Positions 6,645 through 15,468 of a stretch of DNA of 64,000 bases are shown one piece after another. Positions within the stretch are counted from its first letter, which is position 1, and each line of letters starts with the position of its first letter. A program made the translations under genes and the position numbers. The stretch spans positions 54,966 to 118,965 of the forward strand of contig JANQRB010000018.1 in assembly GCA_028284775.1 (NCBI GenBank), in the 5' to 3' direction. This DNA is from Candidatus Kapaibacterium sp. Its GTDB lineage: Bacteria > Bacteroidota > Ignavibacteria > Kapaibacteriales > UBA7675. Below the pieces are notes generated by a model. The model saw nothing but the letters and a program-made list of their open reading frames with translations. It searched no databases and was not told where the DNA came from.

Positions 6645-8642
6645 TCAGGCATTGGCAACAACATTTGTTGGATGGCCTGATTGAATTAACTCGGTAATGT
6701 CAATAATCATAATTACCCGGCCATCGCCAAGTATCGTGGACCCCGCAATACCTTTAACGTGGCCCAGATATTCTCCAAGAGACTTGATGACGATTTCTTT
6801 TTGACCGAGCAGCTCGTCTACGACAAGGCCTACGCGAAAGTCCGCCAGACCGACGATGACCACGTAGCGATTATCGAGCGACTTCCGTTCTTCACTATTC
6901 AGATTGAGAGCGTTCTCAAGCCTTACCAGCGGCGTCACCTGATCCCTGATTCGAATCACTTCACGTTGATTGACGCTACTGATTTTATTCTGATCAGTAC
7001 TGACCACCTCGATGACGGCGCTGAGGGGAATCGCGAAGATTTCGTTGTCGATGCCTACGAGCAATCCCTGAATGATCGCCAGCGTGAGCGGCAGCTTGAT
7101 GGTGAACTCGGTACCCTGTCCTTTCTGAGAGTCAACTTCGATAATGCCTTTCAGTTTTTGAATATTTGTTCGCACCACATCCATACCGACACCGCGTCCA
7201 GAGACACTCGTCACTTTTTCCGCCGTGCTGAAGCCCGGCGCAAAAATCAGATTGTACGCTTCGCGATCCGACATTTGTGAAGCTTGCTCGCTGCTGATGA
7301 CACCTTTTTCAATAGCTTTGTTCTTGATTTTGTCAGGATCAATCCCTTTGCCGTTGTCAATAATCCGGATTACGATATGATTGCCTTCCTGATCGGCGTC
7401 GAGCGTCAGGGTGCCGCCGCGGGGTTTGCCGGCAGCTTCACGTTCGCTGGTGGTTTCAATGCCGTGATCGCATGAGTTACGTATCATATGAACGAGGGGA
7501 TCGCTCAACTCATCGATAATGCCGCGATCTAATTCCGTTTCTTCGCCACGCAGGACAAGCGATATTTCTTTGTTAAACTCTTTCGAAAGGTCGCGTACCA
7601 TTCGCGGCGCCTTCTGGAACAGTTTCGCAATCGGAACCATGCGCGTCTTCATGATGGCTGATTGCAATTCCGTCGTAATAAAATTTATCTGCGAACTCGT
7701 CTCCTGCAGCAGGCGGATGAAATCGTGGTTCTCGTATTTCTGTCCAAGGTCGTGTGTAATTTGCGTGAGACGATTACGACCCAGCACAAGCTCGCCGGAT
7801 AAATCCATAAGCGTTTCAAGGCGATCGACATCCACCCGAATAGTTGACTCACCCACTGGCCGGGGTTTGGCGGTTTTGCCGTTGCGAGCAGGCTCGGCAT
7901 CGTCCTTAGCTGGCGCCGGGGCGGATTTTGGCGGCGGGGACGCTTCCGGAACTTTCGGCTCATCCGCTGCCGTCGCTGCCTGCTTCTCGCTGTCTTTAAC
8001 GTCCTTTTCCGTCGTTGTGGTCGGATCTTCCTTGGGCGCATCTGATTTCTTCTTGAAGCCCTGATTGACCTCGGCGAAGGCCTGTTCCAACATAGCCAGC
8101 TCGTCCGCCGAGAACTCGCCTTCACCCGCGCCGAAGTTTGGATCGTTCAGGACGCCGCTTAAAGCACTGCCTTCCGGCGCGGTCTCATTCGTTTCAGCCT
8201 GAGGCTCGGATTCTGCCGCACTTTCGCTGGTGTCCGCCGCGTCCGTCGCGCTCTCTCCGGCGTTGATGCGTTTGAGCTTGGTCATGGTGTCGCTGAAATC
8301 GACGGGCTGCTCGTCGCCGGACTCAACTTTCTTCGCCAGGGTCTTCAACCAATCATACACTTCCAGCAGCACATCGACTATCTCCGTTGAAACTGTGAGC
8401 TCGTTGCGCCGCAGTTTATTGAGGATGTCTTCGGCCTGATGCGTTATCCCGGTTATCTGTTCAAATCCCATAAAGGACGACGTGCCCTTGATGGTATGAA
8501 AACTGCGGAAAATCGCATTTAACAGATCCTGATCTTCGGGACTAGATTCCAAGGACATCAAATCTTGATCCAGATTCTCGAGAATTTCCTGTGTCTCGAC
8601 TATAAAGCTATCCAGGAGTTCTCTCATTTCATCATCGATCAT
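6645..8642 (-). CDS. cheA: chemotaxis histidine kinase CheA
   Basis: Central kinase of the chemotaxis array. P1/Hpt domain at residues 1-105 with phosphorylated His49 (SFHTIKGTSSFMGF). An acidic, Ala/Pro-rich region of about 170 residues follows where a P2 domain would be. The dimerisation helices (IRVDVDRLETLMDLSGELVLGRNRL), the ATP-binding domain (HMIRNSCDHGIE; DNGKGID; GRGVGMDVV) and a CheW-like P5 domain at the end complete it. At 665 residues it is of normal size. The P2 region has no obvious fold and looks disordered. Receptor and CheW genes are not in the operon and must lie elsewhere. Confidence 0.96.
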   Translation of the reverse strand: MIDDEMRELLDSFIVETQEILENLDQDLMSLESSPEDQDLLNAIFRSFHTIKGTSSFMGFEQITGITHQAEDILNKLRRNELTVSTEIVDVLLEVYDWLKTLAKKVESGDEQPVDFSDTMTKLKRINAGESATDAADTSESAAESEPQAETNETAPEGSALSGVLNDPNFGAGEGEFSADELAMLEQAFAEVNQGFKKKSDAPKEDPTTTTEKDVKDSEKQAATAADEPKVPEASPPPKSAPAPAKDDAEPARNGKTAKPRPVGESTIRVDVDRLETLMDLSGELVLGRNRLTQITHDLGQKYENHDFIRLLQETSSQINFITTELQSAIMKTRMVPIAKLFQKAPRMVRDLSKEFNKEISLVLRGEETELDRGIIDELSDPLVHMIRNSCDHGIETTSEREAAGKPRGGTLTLDADQEGNHIVIRIIDNGKGIDPDKIKNKAIEKGVISSEQASQMSDREAYNLIFAPGFSTAEKVTSVSGRGVGMDVVRTNIQKLKGIIEVDSQKGQGTEFTIKLPLTLAIIQGLLVGIDNEIFAIPLSAVIEVVSTDQNKISSVNQREVIRIRDQVTPLVRLENALNLNSEERKSLDNRYVVIVGLADFRVGLVVDELLGQKEIVIKSLGEYLGHVKGIAGSTILGDGRVIMIIDITELIQSGHPTNVVANA

Positions 8643-8693
8643 AGCTCAGGCTCTGTTAATGTTGAAAATAGAAGCTAACTAACTCTGTATCCC

Positions 8694-9995
8694 TTACTTC
8701 TTGTTAAATAGTGCGTCGATGTCGTCCTGGCTAAATTGGGCGGTGGGGTCTTGCTCATCGGTTTCGGCCTTCGTATCCTTCTTCTCCGGCGGTTCGGCCT
8801 CGCCGGCCTTCTTCTGAAAGAGGGCATCGATGTCATCTTGTGAAGCTTTGTCCGTCTCGCCGCCGGCTTTGGCATTAAACAATGCATCGATATCGGCTTG
8901 CGAAGCCGAATCACCGGCGTCGCTTTTTGCATCGGATTCTTTAGCGAAAAGAGCGTCGATATCTTGTTGGGAAGCGCTGCTGTCTTCTTGTGTTGCCGAC
9001 GGACCTGCCGCGCCACCGGCAAACAGTGCGTCGATGTCCGCCTGTGAAGTAGCTGATTCGCCGCTATCTTCGGCTTTGTCACTCGAATCGGCGCCGCCCT
9101 TAAACATTGCGTCGATATCGTCCTGCGATGCCGCTGCCTGACCGTCTGCTGGCGCTTCTTTGTCCGCATCGGCGCCACCGGCAAACAGAGCGTCGATGTC
9201 ACCCTGCGATGCGGGTGCATCTTGTCCGTCGCCGTTGGCGGACTCGGCGGTCCCGCTGTCTATTGTCTCCGCCGCCGCGTCGGCCTCCGCCGTGCCGCTG
9301 TCCTGCTGTTCATCCGGCTTCAAGGTACCGTCGTGAAAACTTTGCATCACAGATTCTACGTTATCCTGACGCGAGCCTTCGTGATTCAAGGCATCGATGG
9401 CGTCCGAATCGAAGGCAATGTCCCGGTGCATTCGCACAACGTTATCGAGAGTCTGTTTGCCGCGCGTTTCCGGAATGAGATCCGAAAACTCGGTCGTCCG
9501 AAAATGTTTAAGAATCTTGGCTAATTTTCCCTGCACAGTTTGAAGCAAATGATTGACAGCGGCAAGTTGCTGCGAGGTAATGTCCTGAACCTGCAGTGCC
9601 ATCATAATCTGGCTTGCGTCCATTCGCAGGCTTTCGAGCAGGTTCTCCGAATTCTGCAGCAGATCCTGCTCTTTTTGCGTGCTCCGCTTGGCGCCCACTT
9701 CACGCATATTGGTGCTGATGACATCCGCTTTGTACACGAAGCCATCGAGGATATCCATAATTTCATTGGTTGCCAATTCCGTTGCTTCGGTGACTTGGGA
9801 CAATTGCTGCGCAGCCTTCGGCACTTTTTGCAGATTGTCTTCAATCGAGCTGTTGATGTCGTCCAGAATCGGGGATATGTCGCGAATAAAGAGAAAAATT
9901 TCTTCCAGAAAAGGCACGACGCGCTGACCGAGAATGAACAGTGCTTTCAGTTCTTCCGCCTTATCGAGCAGAATTGTGATTTCTTTATCCCGCAT
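8694..9995 (-). CDS. CheZ-like CheY-P phosphatase with seven tandem CheY-tethering-like motifs
   Basis: Residues 1-200 form a long helical hairpin as in CheZ, which dephosphorylates CheY-P. The catalytic pair of E. coli CheZ (Asp143, Gln147 in QDLTGQ) is matched by Asp138 and Gln142 in VQDITSQQ. The remaining ~200 residues are a low-complexity acidic/Ala-rich tail bearing seven copies of SQxDIDALF or close variants, the last at the very C-terminus. E. coli CheZ ends with a single CheY-binding peptide, ASQDQVDDLLDSLGF, and FliM begins with a similar LSQxEIDALL. I chose the ATG at 9995: AGGA lies six bases before it, and an upstream Met (10043) overlaps the cheY leader. It sits between cheY and cheA, as CheZ commonly does. 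Confidence 0.85.
   Translation of the reverse strand: MRDKEITILLDKAEELKALFILGQRVVPFLEEIFLFIRDISPILDDINSSIEDNLQKVPKAAQQLSQVTEATELATNEIMDILDGFVYKADVISTNMREVGAKRSTQKEQDLLQNSENLLESLRMDASQIMMALQVQDITSQQLAAVNHLLQTVQGKLAKILKHFRTTEFSDLIPETRGKQTLDNVVRMHRDIAFDSDAIDALNHEGSRQDNVESVMQSFHDGTLKPDEQQDSGTAEADAAAETIDSGTAESANGDGQDAPASQGDIDALFAGGADADKEAPADGQAAASQDDIDAMFKGGADSSDKAEDSGESATSQADIDALFAGGAAGPSATQEDSSASQQDIDALFAKESDAKSDAGDSASQADIDALFNAKAGGETDKASQDDIDALFQKKAGEAEPPEKKDTKAETDEQDPTAQFSQDDIDALFNKK
8697..9213 (-). repeat. seven-copy SQxDIDALF-coding repeat
   Basis: Seven imperfect repeats lie inside the CheZ-like gene, spaced by 15-40 codons of Ala/Gly/Asp/Ser-rich spacer: SQGDIDALF, SQDDIDAMF, SQADIDALF, SQQDIDALF, SQADIDALF, SQDDIDALF, SQDDIDALF. 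The peptide is well kept while the spacers vary in length and content, which suggests selection on the motif. Confidence 0.9.
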
Positions 9996-10078
9996 GTCGT
10001 TCCTAGCTACGATGAAACAAAGGGAATGGGCTCTGCCGCTCAATCGCGGACGACGCTCGGAGTACCGCCGCAGCAGGG

Positions 10079-10438
10079 CTATACAAGAGCTTCTATCTTT
10101 TCTTTCAAAACGGCAGGCGTAAATGGTTTAACCACGAAGTTGTTTACTTTGGCCTGCAGAGCTTCGACGATATCCTGTTTCAGGCCTCGCGTTGTAACCA
10201 TCAGGATCGGCAGCTCGCTAAAATTGCTGTCGCTGCGAATCGCTTTTGTCAATTCCAGACCGTTCATATTCGGCATATTCCAGTCGGTAATTACAAAGTC
10301 CACCGACTCGGTATGCAATTTGGCGAGGGCATCCTGACCATCTTCCGCCTCCACAACGTCCTCGTGACCAAAGCTGCGAAGAGCGTTAACGACAATGCGA
10401 CGCATCGTCGGCGAATCATCGACCACTAAGAAGCGCAT
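10079..10438 (-). CDS. cheY: chemotaxis response regulator CheY
   Basis: Single-domain receiver of 119 residues that carries the signal from CheA to the flagellar switch or another output. Acid pocket DD at 7-8, phosphorylation site Asp52 in TDWNMPNMNG (the classic CheY signature), Thr82/83 and Lys104 in FVVKPF. GGGAG precedes the ATG. It is the nearest receiver to the CheZ-like phosphatase and the likely substrate of it. Fifty-one bases separate it from the second receiver gene. Confidence 0.93.
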   Translation of the reverse strand: MRFLVVDDSPTMRRIVVNALRSFGHEDVVEAEDGQDALAKLHTESVDFVITDWNMPNMNGLELTKAIRSDSNFSELPILMVTTRGLKQDIVEALQAKVNNFVVKPFTPAVLKEKIEALV

Positions 10439-10489
10439 TATTGGGAATCTCCCTTGTTACTTCTTCTCAAACGTATTACTTCCATAGTT

Positions 10490-10855
10490 TCAATTGAGAT
10501 ACTTGGATACCTCATACTGAATTTTCTTTGTGTTAAACGGTTTTATCAAATAGGAGTTGGCGCCAAGCTTCAATCCGTTCTCAATATCGTTATTATCTGA
10601 GAGTGATGAAAGAATGATTATTGGCAGATTTTTGTACTCCGGATTTTGACGCACGACGCGGATTAACTCGAACCCATCGACATTCGGCATGTTCAGATCG
10701 GTAATCATGAGATCAATCTGGTGATTGGGTAGAGCTTCCAATGCTTCCATACCGTCGGCGCAGGTCACGATCTTGAAACCTTGAACTTTCAGCGCCAGTG
10801 TGATAAACTTGCGTATCGAGACGGAATCGTCTACAGCCAGAATCGTTTTGTCCAT
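10490..10855 (-). CDS. second CheY-like response regulator
   Basis: Stand-alone receiver domain, 121 residues: DD at 9-10, phospho-acceptor Asp53 (ITDLNMPNVDG), a Ser at the Thr/Ser switch position (IILSSL) and Lys in LIKPF. Having two CheY-like proteins in one operon suggests one acts on the motor or output and the other as a phosphate sink or for another target; this is inference. GGTGAAAG provides a ribosome site. Confidence 0.92.
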   Translation of the reverse strand: MDKTILAVDDSVSIRKFITLALKVQGFKIVTCADGMEALEALPNHQIDLMITDLNMPNVDGFELIRVVRQNPEYKNLPIIILSSLSDNNDIENGLKLGANSYLIKPFNTKKIQYEVSKYLN

Positions 10856-10945
10856 TATACTTTCACCATCGTTGATTGTGTTGAGGCAAACAACCAGAAA
10901 TGCAACCTCATCCGTGACGATTAAATGGTTTTATGCGCAAGGCGC

Positions 10946-11884
10946 TCACTCTTTTTTGTACGAGATCGTTTTGGGAAAATGCACCAGCTTGAATGCCTTG
11001 GATATGCCATGCAACGATTCCGAATATCCGATAAAAAGATAGCCGTTTTTCGCCAGGCTGTCGTACAAATTGGCAACCACTTTCTGCTTTGATTTCTGAT
11101 CGAAATAGATCAGCACGTTACAGCAGAATATGACGTCATAATTAGCCATTGTTCGCATTGCGTTCGAATCATAGAGGTTCATGGACATGAACCGTACCAT
11201 ATTGCGAACTTCCTGATTGAGAACGTAGCGATCATTTTGTTTAGTAAAGTACTTCTGGAGATAGTACTTGGGCATGTTGCGCACGGAATACTCTTTATAG
11301 ACACCACCACGCGCCTTTTGGAGCATCGACGAGTCGATGTCGTTGCCAATAACCTCAAACTGAAACTGCGGAAATTTCGGTTTGATTTTTTCCAGCAGCA
11401 GCATTGCCACTGTGTAGGGTTCTTCGCCCGACGAGCAAGCAGCACTCCACACCCTGAACTTCTTAATCGGCGATTTGGCTTTGCCCTTTAAGATTTCAGG
11501 TGTGATTATCGATTCAAGCGCCTGAAACTGCGGCTCGTTACGGAAGAAATATGTCTCGTTAATCGTTACCGCCTCGAAAAGCGCCGGCAATTCCTTGCGA
11601 GAGTTGGTCGGTGCCGATACAAATCGAAAATACTCGTCGAAAGATTTCATCTTCAACTGATCTATACGCTTACTGATGCGACCTTCCAGCAGATACTTCT
11701 TAGTCTCGGTGAAATAAATACCGGACTTCTCGTAGATGAAATCCCTGAACTTCAGGAACAACTCGGGAGACATTTGATTTTTGGATGCGCCAGTGCTCGG
11801 CAGGGGTGAACGATCGGACAGGGTCTTCGCACCAGTGCTTTGCTTTTGTGTAAGCTTGAACTTGTTGAATAAACCGGAACTCAT
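10946..11884 (-). CDS. cheR: chemoreceptor glutamate methyltransferase CheR
   Basis: S-adenosylmethionine-dependent enzyme that methylates receptor glutamates, the counterpart of CheB. After a ~38-residue polar extension comes the CheR N-terminal helical domain (FLKFRDFIYEKSGIYFTETKKYLLEGRISKRI). The methyltransferase domain has VWSAACSSGEEPYTVAM (SAM-binding loop), a DIDSSMLQKARGGVY motif, and FCCNVLIYFDQ. The length of 312 fits the family plus the extension. It is the second gene of the operon. No pentapeptide-binding beta insertion was examined in detail. Confidence 0.95.
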   Translation of the reverse strand: MSSGLFNKFKLTQKQSTGAKTLSDRSPLPSTGASKNQMSPELFLKFRDFIYEKSGIYFTETKKYLLEGRISKRIDQLKMKSFDEYFRFVSAPTNSRKELPALFEAVTINETYFFRNEPQFQALESIITPEILKGKAKSPIKKFRVWSAACSSGEEPYTVAMLLLEKIKPKFPQFQFEVIGNDIDSSMLQKARGGVYKEYSVRNMPKYYLQKYFTKQNDRYVLNQEVRNMVRFMSMNLYDSNAMRTMANYDVIFCCNVLIYFDQKSKQKVVANLYDSLAKNGYLFIGYSESLHGISKAFKLVHFPKTISYKKE

Positions 11885-12008
11885 TTCGGCTACCTATACC
11901 CACTACGAGTAATATGCAAACGGGAATTAGATGGTATTCGGATCGAGTACTGCGCGCGATTCCTCCGTACCTGTCGGAACGGCCTTCGATGTCGCGTACT
12001 CAATCGTT

Positions 12009-13394
12009 CTACGTAGTCGCCTCCAACAATGCGAGCGTTTCGGCGGCGGCGGCCGCCACTTCGCCGTCCGAACGTGATAGTTCTTCCACCTCGGAGCGAA
12101 GCTCTTGTAATCTGTGTTGCCGTATAAATAGCAGGGCGCTGTTCTGGCGTTCGGCATCACCGGCGTGCATGTCCTCGCGGAGAAACGAAACGACATACTT
12201 TGGATCGGCAGCCACCAGAAACTCTCGCAATTCATCACTCACGTGGGCTAGACGCGATGCATTGCTTACCAGCGTCTCGGCCAGAGCAGCAACGTTTTCA
12301 GTCGGTGCATCGCCAAGAAATCGGTGTAAGTCGGCAAGTAACTCCACAAAATAAATACCATCCCCGGCAAAAGCATCTACCAATTGCTGACTGAAAGACT
12401 GCAGAGTAGTCTCGGGCGAATTGAGCAGCAGTACCGAGAGAATCTGTTCGCGCGTCCCTTCCTCACGACGCCGGACTTCCACGATGAGCGAGGGCACATC
12501 TTCCGCCAGGTAACTACTACCGAGTGCCAGCAGGCCGGCAACGCGAACATCGGGATCATCGTCTTCTAACGCCGCATAGGCGGAACTACGCAGCTCGTCG
12601 GGAAGTTGAATCTCGGTTTCCAACCGAAAGGCAATACTGAAGATTGTCTTCAACAGAATACCCTGAATGGGTTTGGATGCCCCCTGCAACAGATTGACAA
12701 GCTTTTCGGCAATTTCGATCGTGTCCGCGCTTTCGGCCAAGGCGTCGATGCTCGCAACCTGTAAAAATTCGTCGTCCTGAGTGATCGTATGCAACAGAAA
12801 GGCCTGCGAATCACTGCCGCCGATTTTACCGACCGACTCCAATATGTGGGGCCGCATTTCTTCGTCCTGGTGAAAGACCCTGATGAGTTCGTCTACCTTG
12901 CCCTGCGCCTTAAGGTTTCCCAGTGCCTCTATGACCGCGGCACGTACATTGCCGTCTTTGTTATGAAGGTGGTCGATGATTTGGGGAATCGAATCCTGAT
13001 TGCCCACGAGCCCTATGATATCGATAGCGAACTTAAGGCTGTCGACATTGCTGTCTGTCAGCCAGGTATAGAGCGCTACCGCCGATGGATAGCCCAACTT
13101 CAGCAGGATGTCGCCGGCGAGATTGCGAATCTCGATGTCTTTGTGTGCGATGAGGGCCGCGACACCGGAATGTGCATTGCCCGCTTTGTGAGCCGCCAGT
13201 GTATCCGGGCGTTCCGTCAGGCCCTGAGCACAAGCATCGCGGACACCCTTATCGGGATCTTCCAGGCCCTGCACAAATGCGTCGATACTTTCGGGGGTCT
13301 CATTGTCAAAAGCTGCAAGCTCTTCAGCGGCAATGCGTCGTTCGCGAGCATCTGTAGCCGACTGAATCTGTTCAATTAGTTGCTGCTGGGTCAT
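12009..13394 (-). CDS. HEAT-repeat protein heading the chemotaxis operon
   Basis: A 461-residue alpha-solenoid built of HEAT-like repeats, seen in recurring 'D.....VR.AA...L' units such as EDPDKGVRDACAQGL, NKDGNVRAAVIEALGNL and EDDDPDVRVAGLLALG. There is no signal peptide or membrane segment, so it is a cytoplasmic scaffold or binding protein. It is the first gene of an unbroken same-strand series ending with cheB and the acidic protein, with 124 bases before cheR. HEAT proteins occur in some chemosensory and pilus systems, but a specific role here is unknown. Confidence 0.85.
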   Translation of the reverse strand: MTQQQLIEQIQSATDARERRIAAEELAAFDNETPESIDAFVQGLEDPDKGVRDACAQGLTERPDTLAAHKAGNAHSGVAALIAHKDIEIRNLAGDILLKLGYPSAVALYTWLTDSNVDSLKFAIDIIGLVGNQDSIPQIIDHLHNKDGNVRAAVIEALGNLKAQGKVDELIRVFHQDEEMRPHILESVGKIGGSDSQAFLLHTITQDDEFLQVASIDALAESADTIEIAEKLVNLLQGASKPIQGILLKTIFSIAFRLETEIQLPDELRSSAYAALEDDDPDVRVAGLLALGSSYLAEDVPSLIVEVRRREEGTREQILSVLLLNSPETTLQSFSQQLVDAFAGDGIYFVELLADLHRFLGDAPTENVAALAETLVSNASRLAHVSDELREFLVAADPKYVVSFLREDMHAGDAERQNSALLFIRQHRLQELRSEVEELSRSDGEVAAAAAETLALLEATT

Positions 13395-13992
13395 AACCCA
13401 CCAATCCGTAATACGTGTTCGAGATGTTTGGTGCCAGTACGGCTGTACGCGCTAAGGAGACAGAATTCTTCATTCTTGCCCCTTGGTGTTTGTAGGCTAG
13501 CGCGGGTACATTCTCCGTGTTTTAGCGCCGAACTGCTCGGCGAATGCTTAAAGATAGGTCTAACTGCTCACCATCGCAACATTTTTTCTCTAACTGATCG
13601 GCGAAAATAATTGAGAAATACCAAGTTCGCCACTTCTTAGACGACGATCCCGTAATTATGCCCCTTCAGGCTCTATTGCGTTACGAATTGGGAATAACCG
13701 ACCTTATTTAGAGTTTTTTCTCACCTGATGCAAACAGTTTGCTTCTATATCCCGGGTGTGACTCCAGTCGACGATTGTTAGCTGACTTTTTCAAATTCTT
13801 CTTTGATGTGAGTAAGCTTTTTGGCGGTCGTCAGCCTTGATGCGCTAAGATTTGTACTGTTTATTGTAAGCATCCTGTGCCCGCAGGCTTTGTGATGAAC
13901 AGCTCCGATATTCGGCCCGGAGGCAGTGACGCGCGTGGGCCAGGTCGTTCACTCAGACCAGCGGGGATGACTATTCGAGGAACTTGCTGTCT
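13395..13992. other. non-coding stretch upstream of the chemotaxis operon
   Basis: About 600 bases without a credible gene; the only ORFs are short and overlap neighbours. One small hairpin, CGCCGA-ACTGC-TCGGCG (13526-13542), is visible. The promoter of the chemotaxis operon should be here, but I found neither a TAnnTTTG box nor a -24/-12 element on the minus strand that I would defend. Confidence 0.5.
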
Positions 13993-15417
13993 CTATTTGA
14001 TTTCTTTGCCGTTGATGTTGATGCCGAGCTGCTCAATGCGGTATCGTAGTTTGGCGCGAGAAATATCCAGTACTTTGGCGGCTTTCAACTGATTGCCGCC
14101 GGTAAGATGCAGAGTCTGAACAATCAGGTCGCGCACGACATTGGCGAGTGTAGCGCCTTGGCGCGAAACCGTCAGAAAGTGCTGGCCGGGCAAAAGCTCA
14201 CGCTTCTGAAATTGCGTTGCGGGCGTCGCGGCCGATGTCTTCAGAAACTTGAGCGATTCACGCGTGATAACGGCATCGGTTTCCAGCAACGTTACCCGTT
14301 CGATCACATTGCGTAATTCACGAACATTGCCCTTCCACTCATAACTTTGCAGTGCATCGACGGCTTCCGGCGTGAAGCCCGTAATATCTTTGCCGAACTT
14401 TTGCGCGAATTCGTGCACAAATCGTGTTGCGAGATCAAGTATGTCCTCCGGGCGTTGACGCAGCGGGGGCAGCTCCAGCGTTGCGACATTGAGCCGGTAA
14501 AACAGATCTTCCCGGAAGCTGCCTTCCTCGATCAATTTTTCAAGATCGCGATTCGTCGCCGCGATGACTCGAACATCGGCGGAAACCTCTTTCGAGCCGC
14601 CGAGGCGATAAAAGGTCTTTTCCTGCAACACCCGCAGTAGTTTGACCTGCATTTCAGGGCTTAGCTCACCTACTTCGTCCAGTAAAATGGTTCCATGGTG
14701 CGCCATTTCGAAGCGGCCCTTTTTTACCTTTTCCGTGGCGCCGGTAAAAGCGCCCTTCTCATAGCCGAATAACTCGTTTTCAGCCAGATCGCGCGGAATC
14801 GCTCCGCAATTGACCGAAATGAATGGGCCGGCGGCACGTGGCGACTTGCGGTGCAGGTAGCGGGCGAGCAGCTCCTTCCCTGTACCGGATTCTCCCAGAA
14901 TCAATACGGTCGTGTCGTCGCCGCGAGCCACCATATCCGCAAATTGCAGCACTTTCTTCATTTTGTCCGAGCTGCCGTGAATCTCCTCGTTGGCTTCTTC
15001 TTTTGCCAGACGTTCCGTCAGCACGTCCACCTTGCGACGCAGCTCATGATTTTTGATGGCGCGTTCCACCGACACTTCAAGCTGTTCAAGATCGAGCGGT
15101 TTCACGATGAAATCTTCAGCGCCCAGCTTGACGGCACGCACCGCCATCTTAACATCTGAAAACGCGGTCATCATGATAATAGGAATCCGCACATCGCGTT
15201 CGCGCAGCATCTCAAGCACGTCCAGGCCATTCATATCGCCCAGAAAAACATCGAGCAGAATCAGGTCAGGCTGAATCAGATCCAGCTCATCCAGTGCTTT
15301 TTCGCAATCGGTGAACTGAAGCACCTTCTCGTAGATGCTTGACAGAACCCCGGCGACCGTCTGGTTAACTAAGGGATCGTCATCGATAATCACAATCGAG
15401 TATTTTGCTTTAGCCAT
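13993..15417 (-). CDS. NtrC-family sigma-54-dependent response regulator
   Basis: Receiver domain (1-120; acid residues 12-14, phospho-acceptor Asp56, Lys106), then an AAA+ domain with Walker A GESGTGKE (175-182), the sigma-54-contacting GAFTGA loop (222-227) and Walker [10 protein letters not shown], and a Fis-type HTH at the end ([25 protein letters not shown]). Length 474 is typical. It activates sigma-54 promoters when phosphorylated. The gene lies 51 bases after the histidine kinase on the same strand, so the two form a two-component pair. Its targets are not visible. Confidence 0.95.
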   Translation of the reverse strand: MAKAKYSIVIIDDDPLVNQTVAGVLSSIYEKVLQFTDCEKALDELDLIQPDLILLDVFLGDMNGLDVLEMLRERDVRIPIIMMTAFSDVKMAVRAVKLGAEDFIVKPLDLEQLEVSVERAIKNHELRRKVDVLTERLAKEEANEEIHGSSDKMKKVLQFADMVARGDDTTVLILGESGTGKELLARYLHRKSPRAAGPFISVNCGAIPRDLAENELFGYEKGAFTGATEKVKKGRFEMAHHGTILLDEVGELSPEMQVKLLRVLQEKTFYRLGGSKEVSADVRVIAATNRDLEKLIEEGSFREDLFYRLNVATLELPPLRQRPEDILDLATRFVHEFAQKFGKDITGFTPEAVDALQSYEWKGNVRELRNVIERVTLLETDAVITRESLKFLKTSAATPATQFQKRELLPGQHFLTVSRQGATLANVVRDLIVQTLHLTGGNQLKAAKVLDISRAKLRYRIEQLGININGKEIK

Positions 15418-15468
15418 TGCGCTGTCTGCACTGCTTTAGTATGAGTGAACTATTCCACGCCGCCAATC

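Noticed and set aside
8697..9213. Possible CRISPR-like or VNTR array because of regular repeats
   Set aside because: The repeats are in-frame, differ at the DNA level and encode a conserved peptide; spacers are coding.
13380..13610. 76-codon plus-strand ORF upstream of the chemotaxis operon
   Set aside because: It overlaps the start of the HEAT gene, lacks a ribosome site and has no recognisable content.
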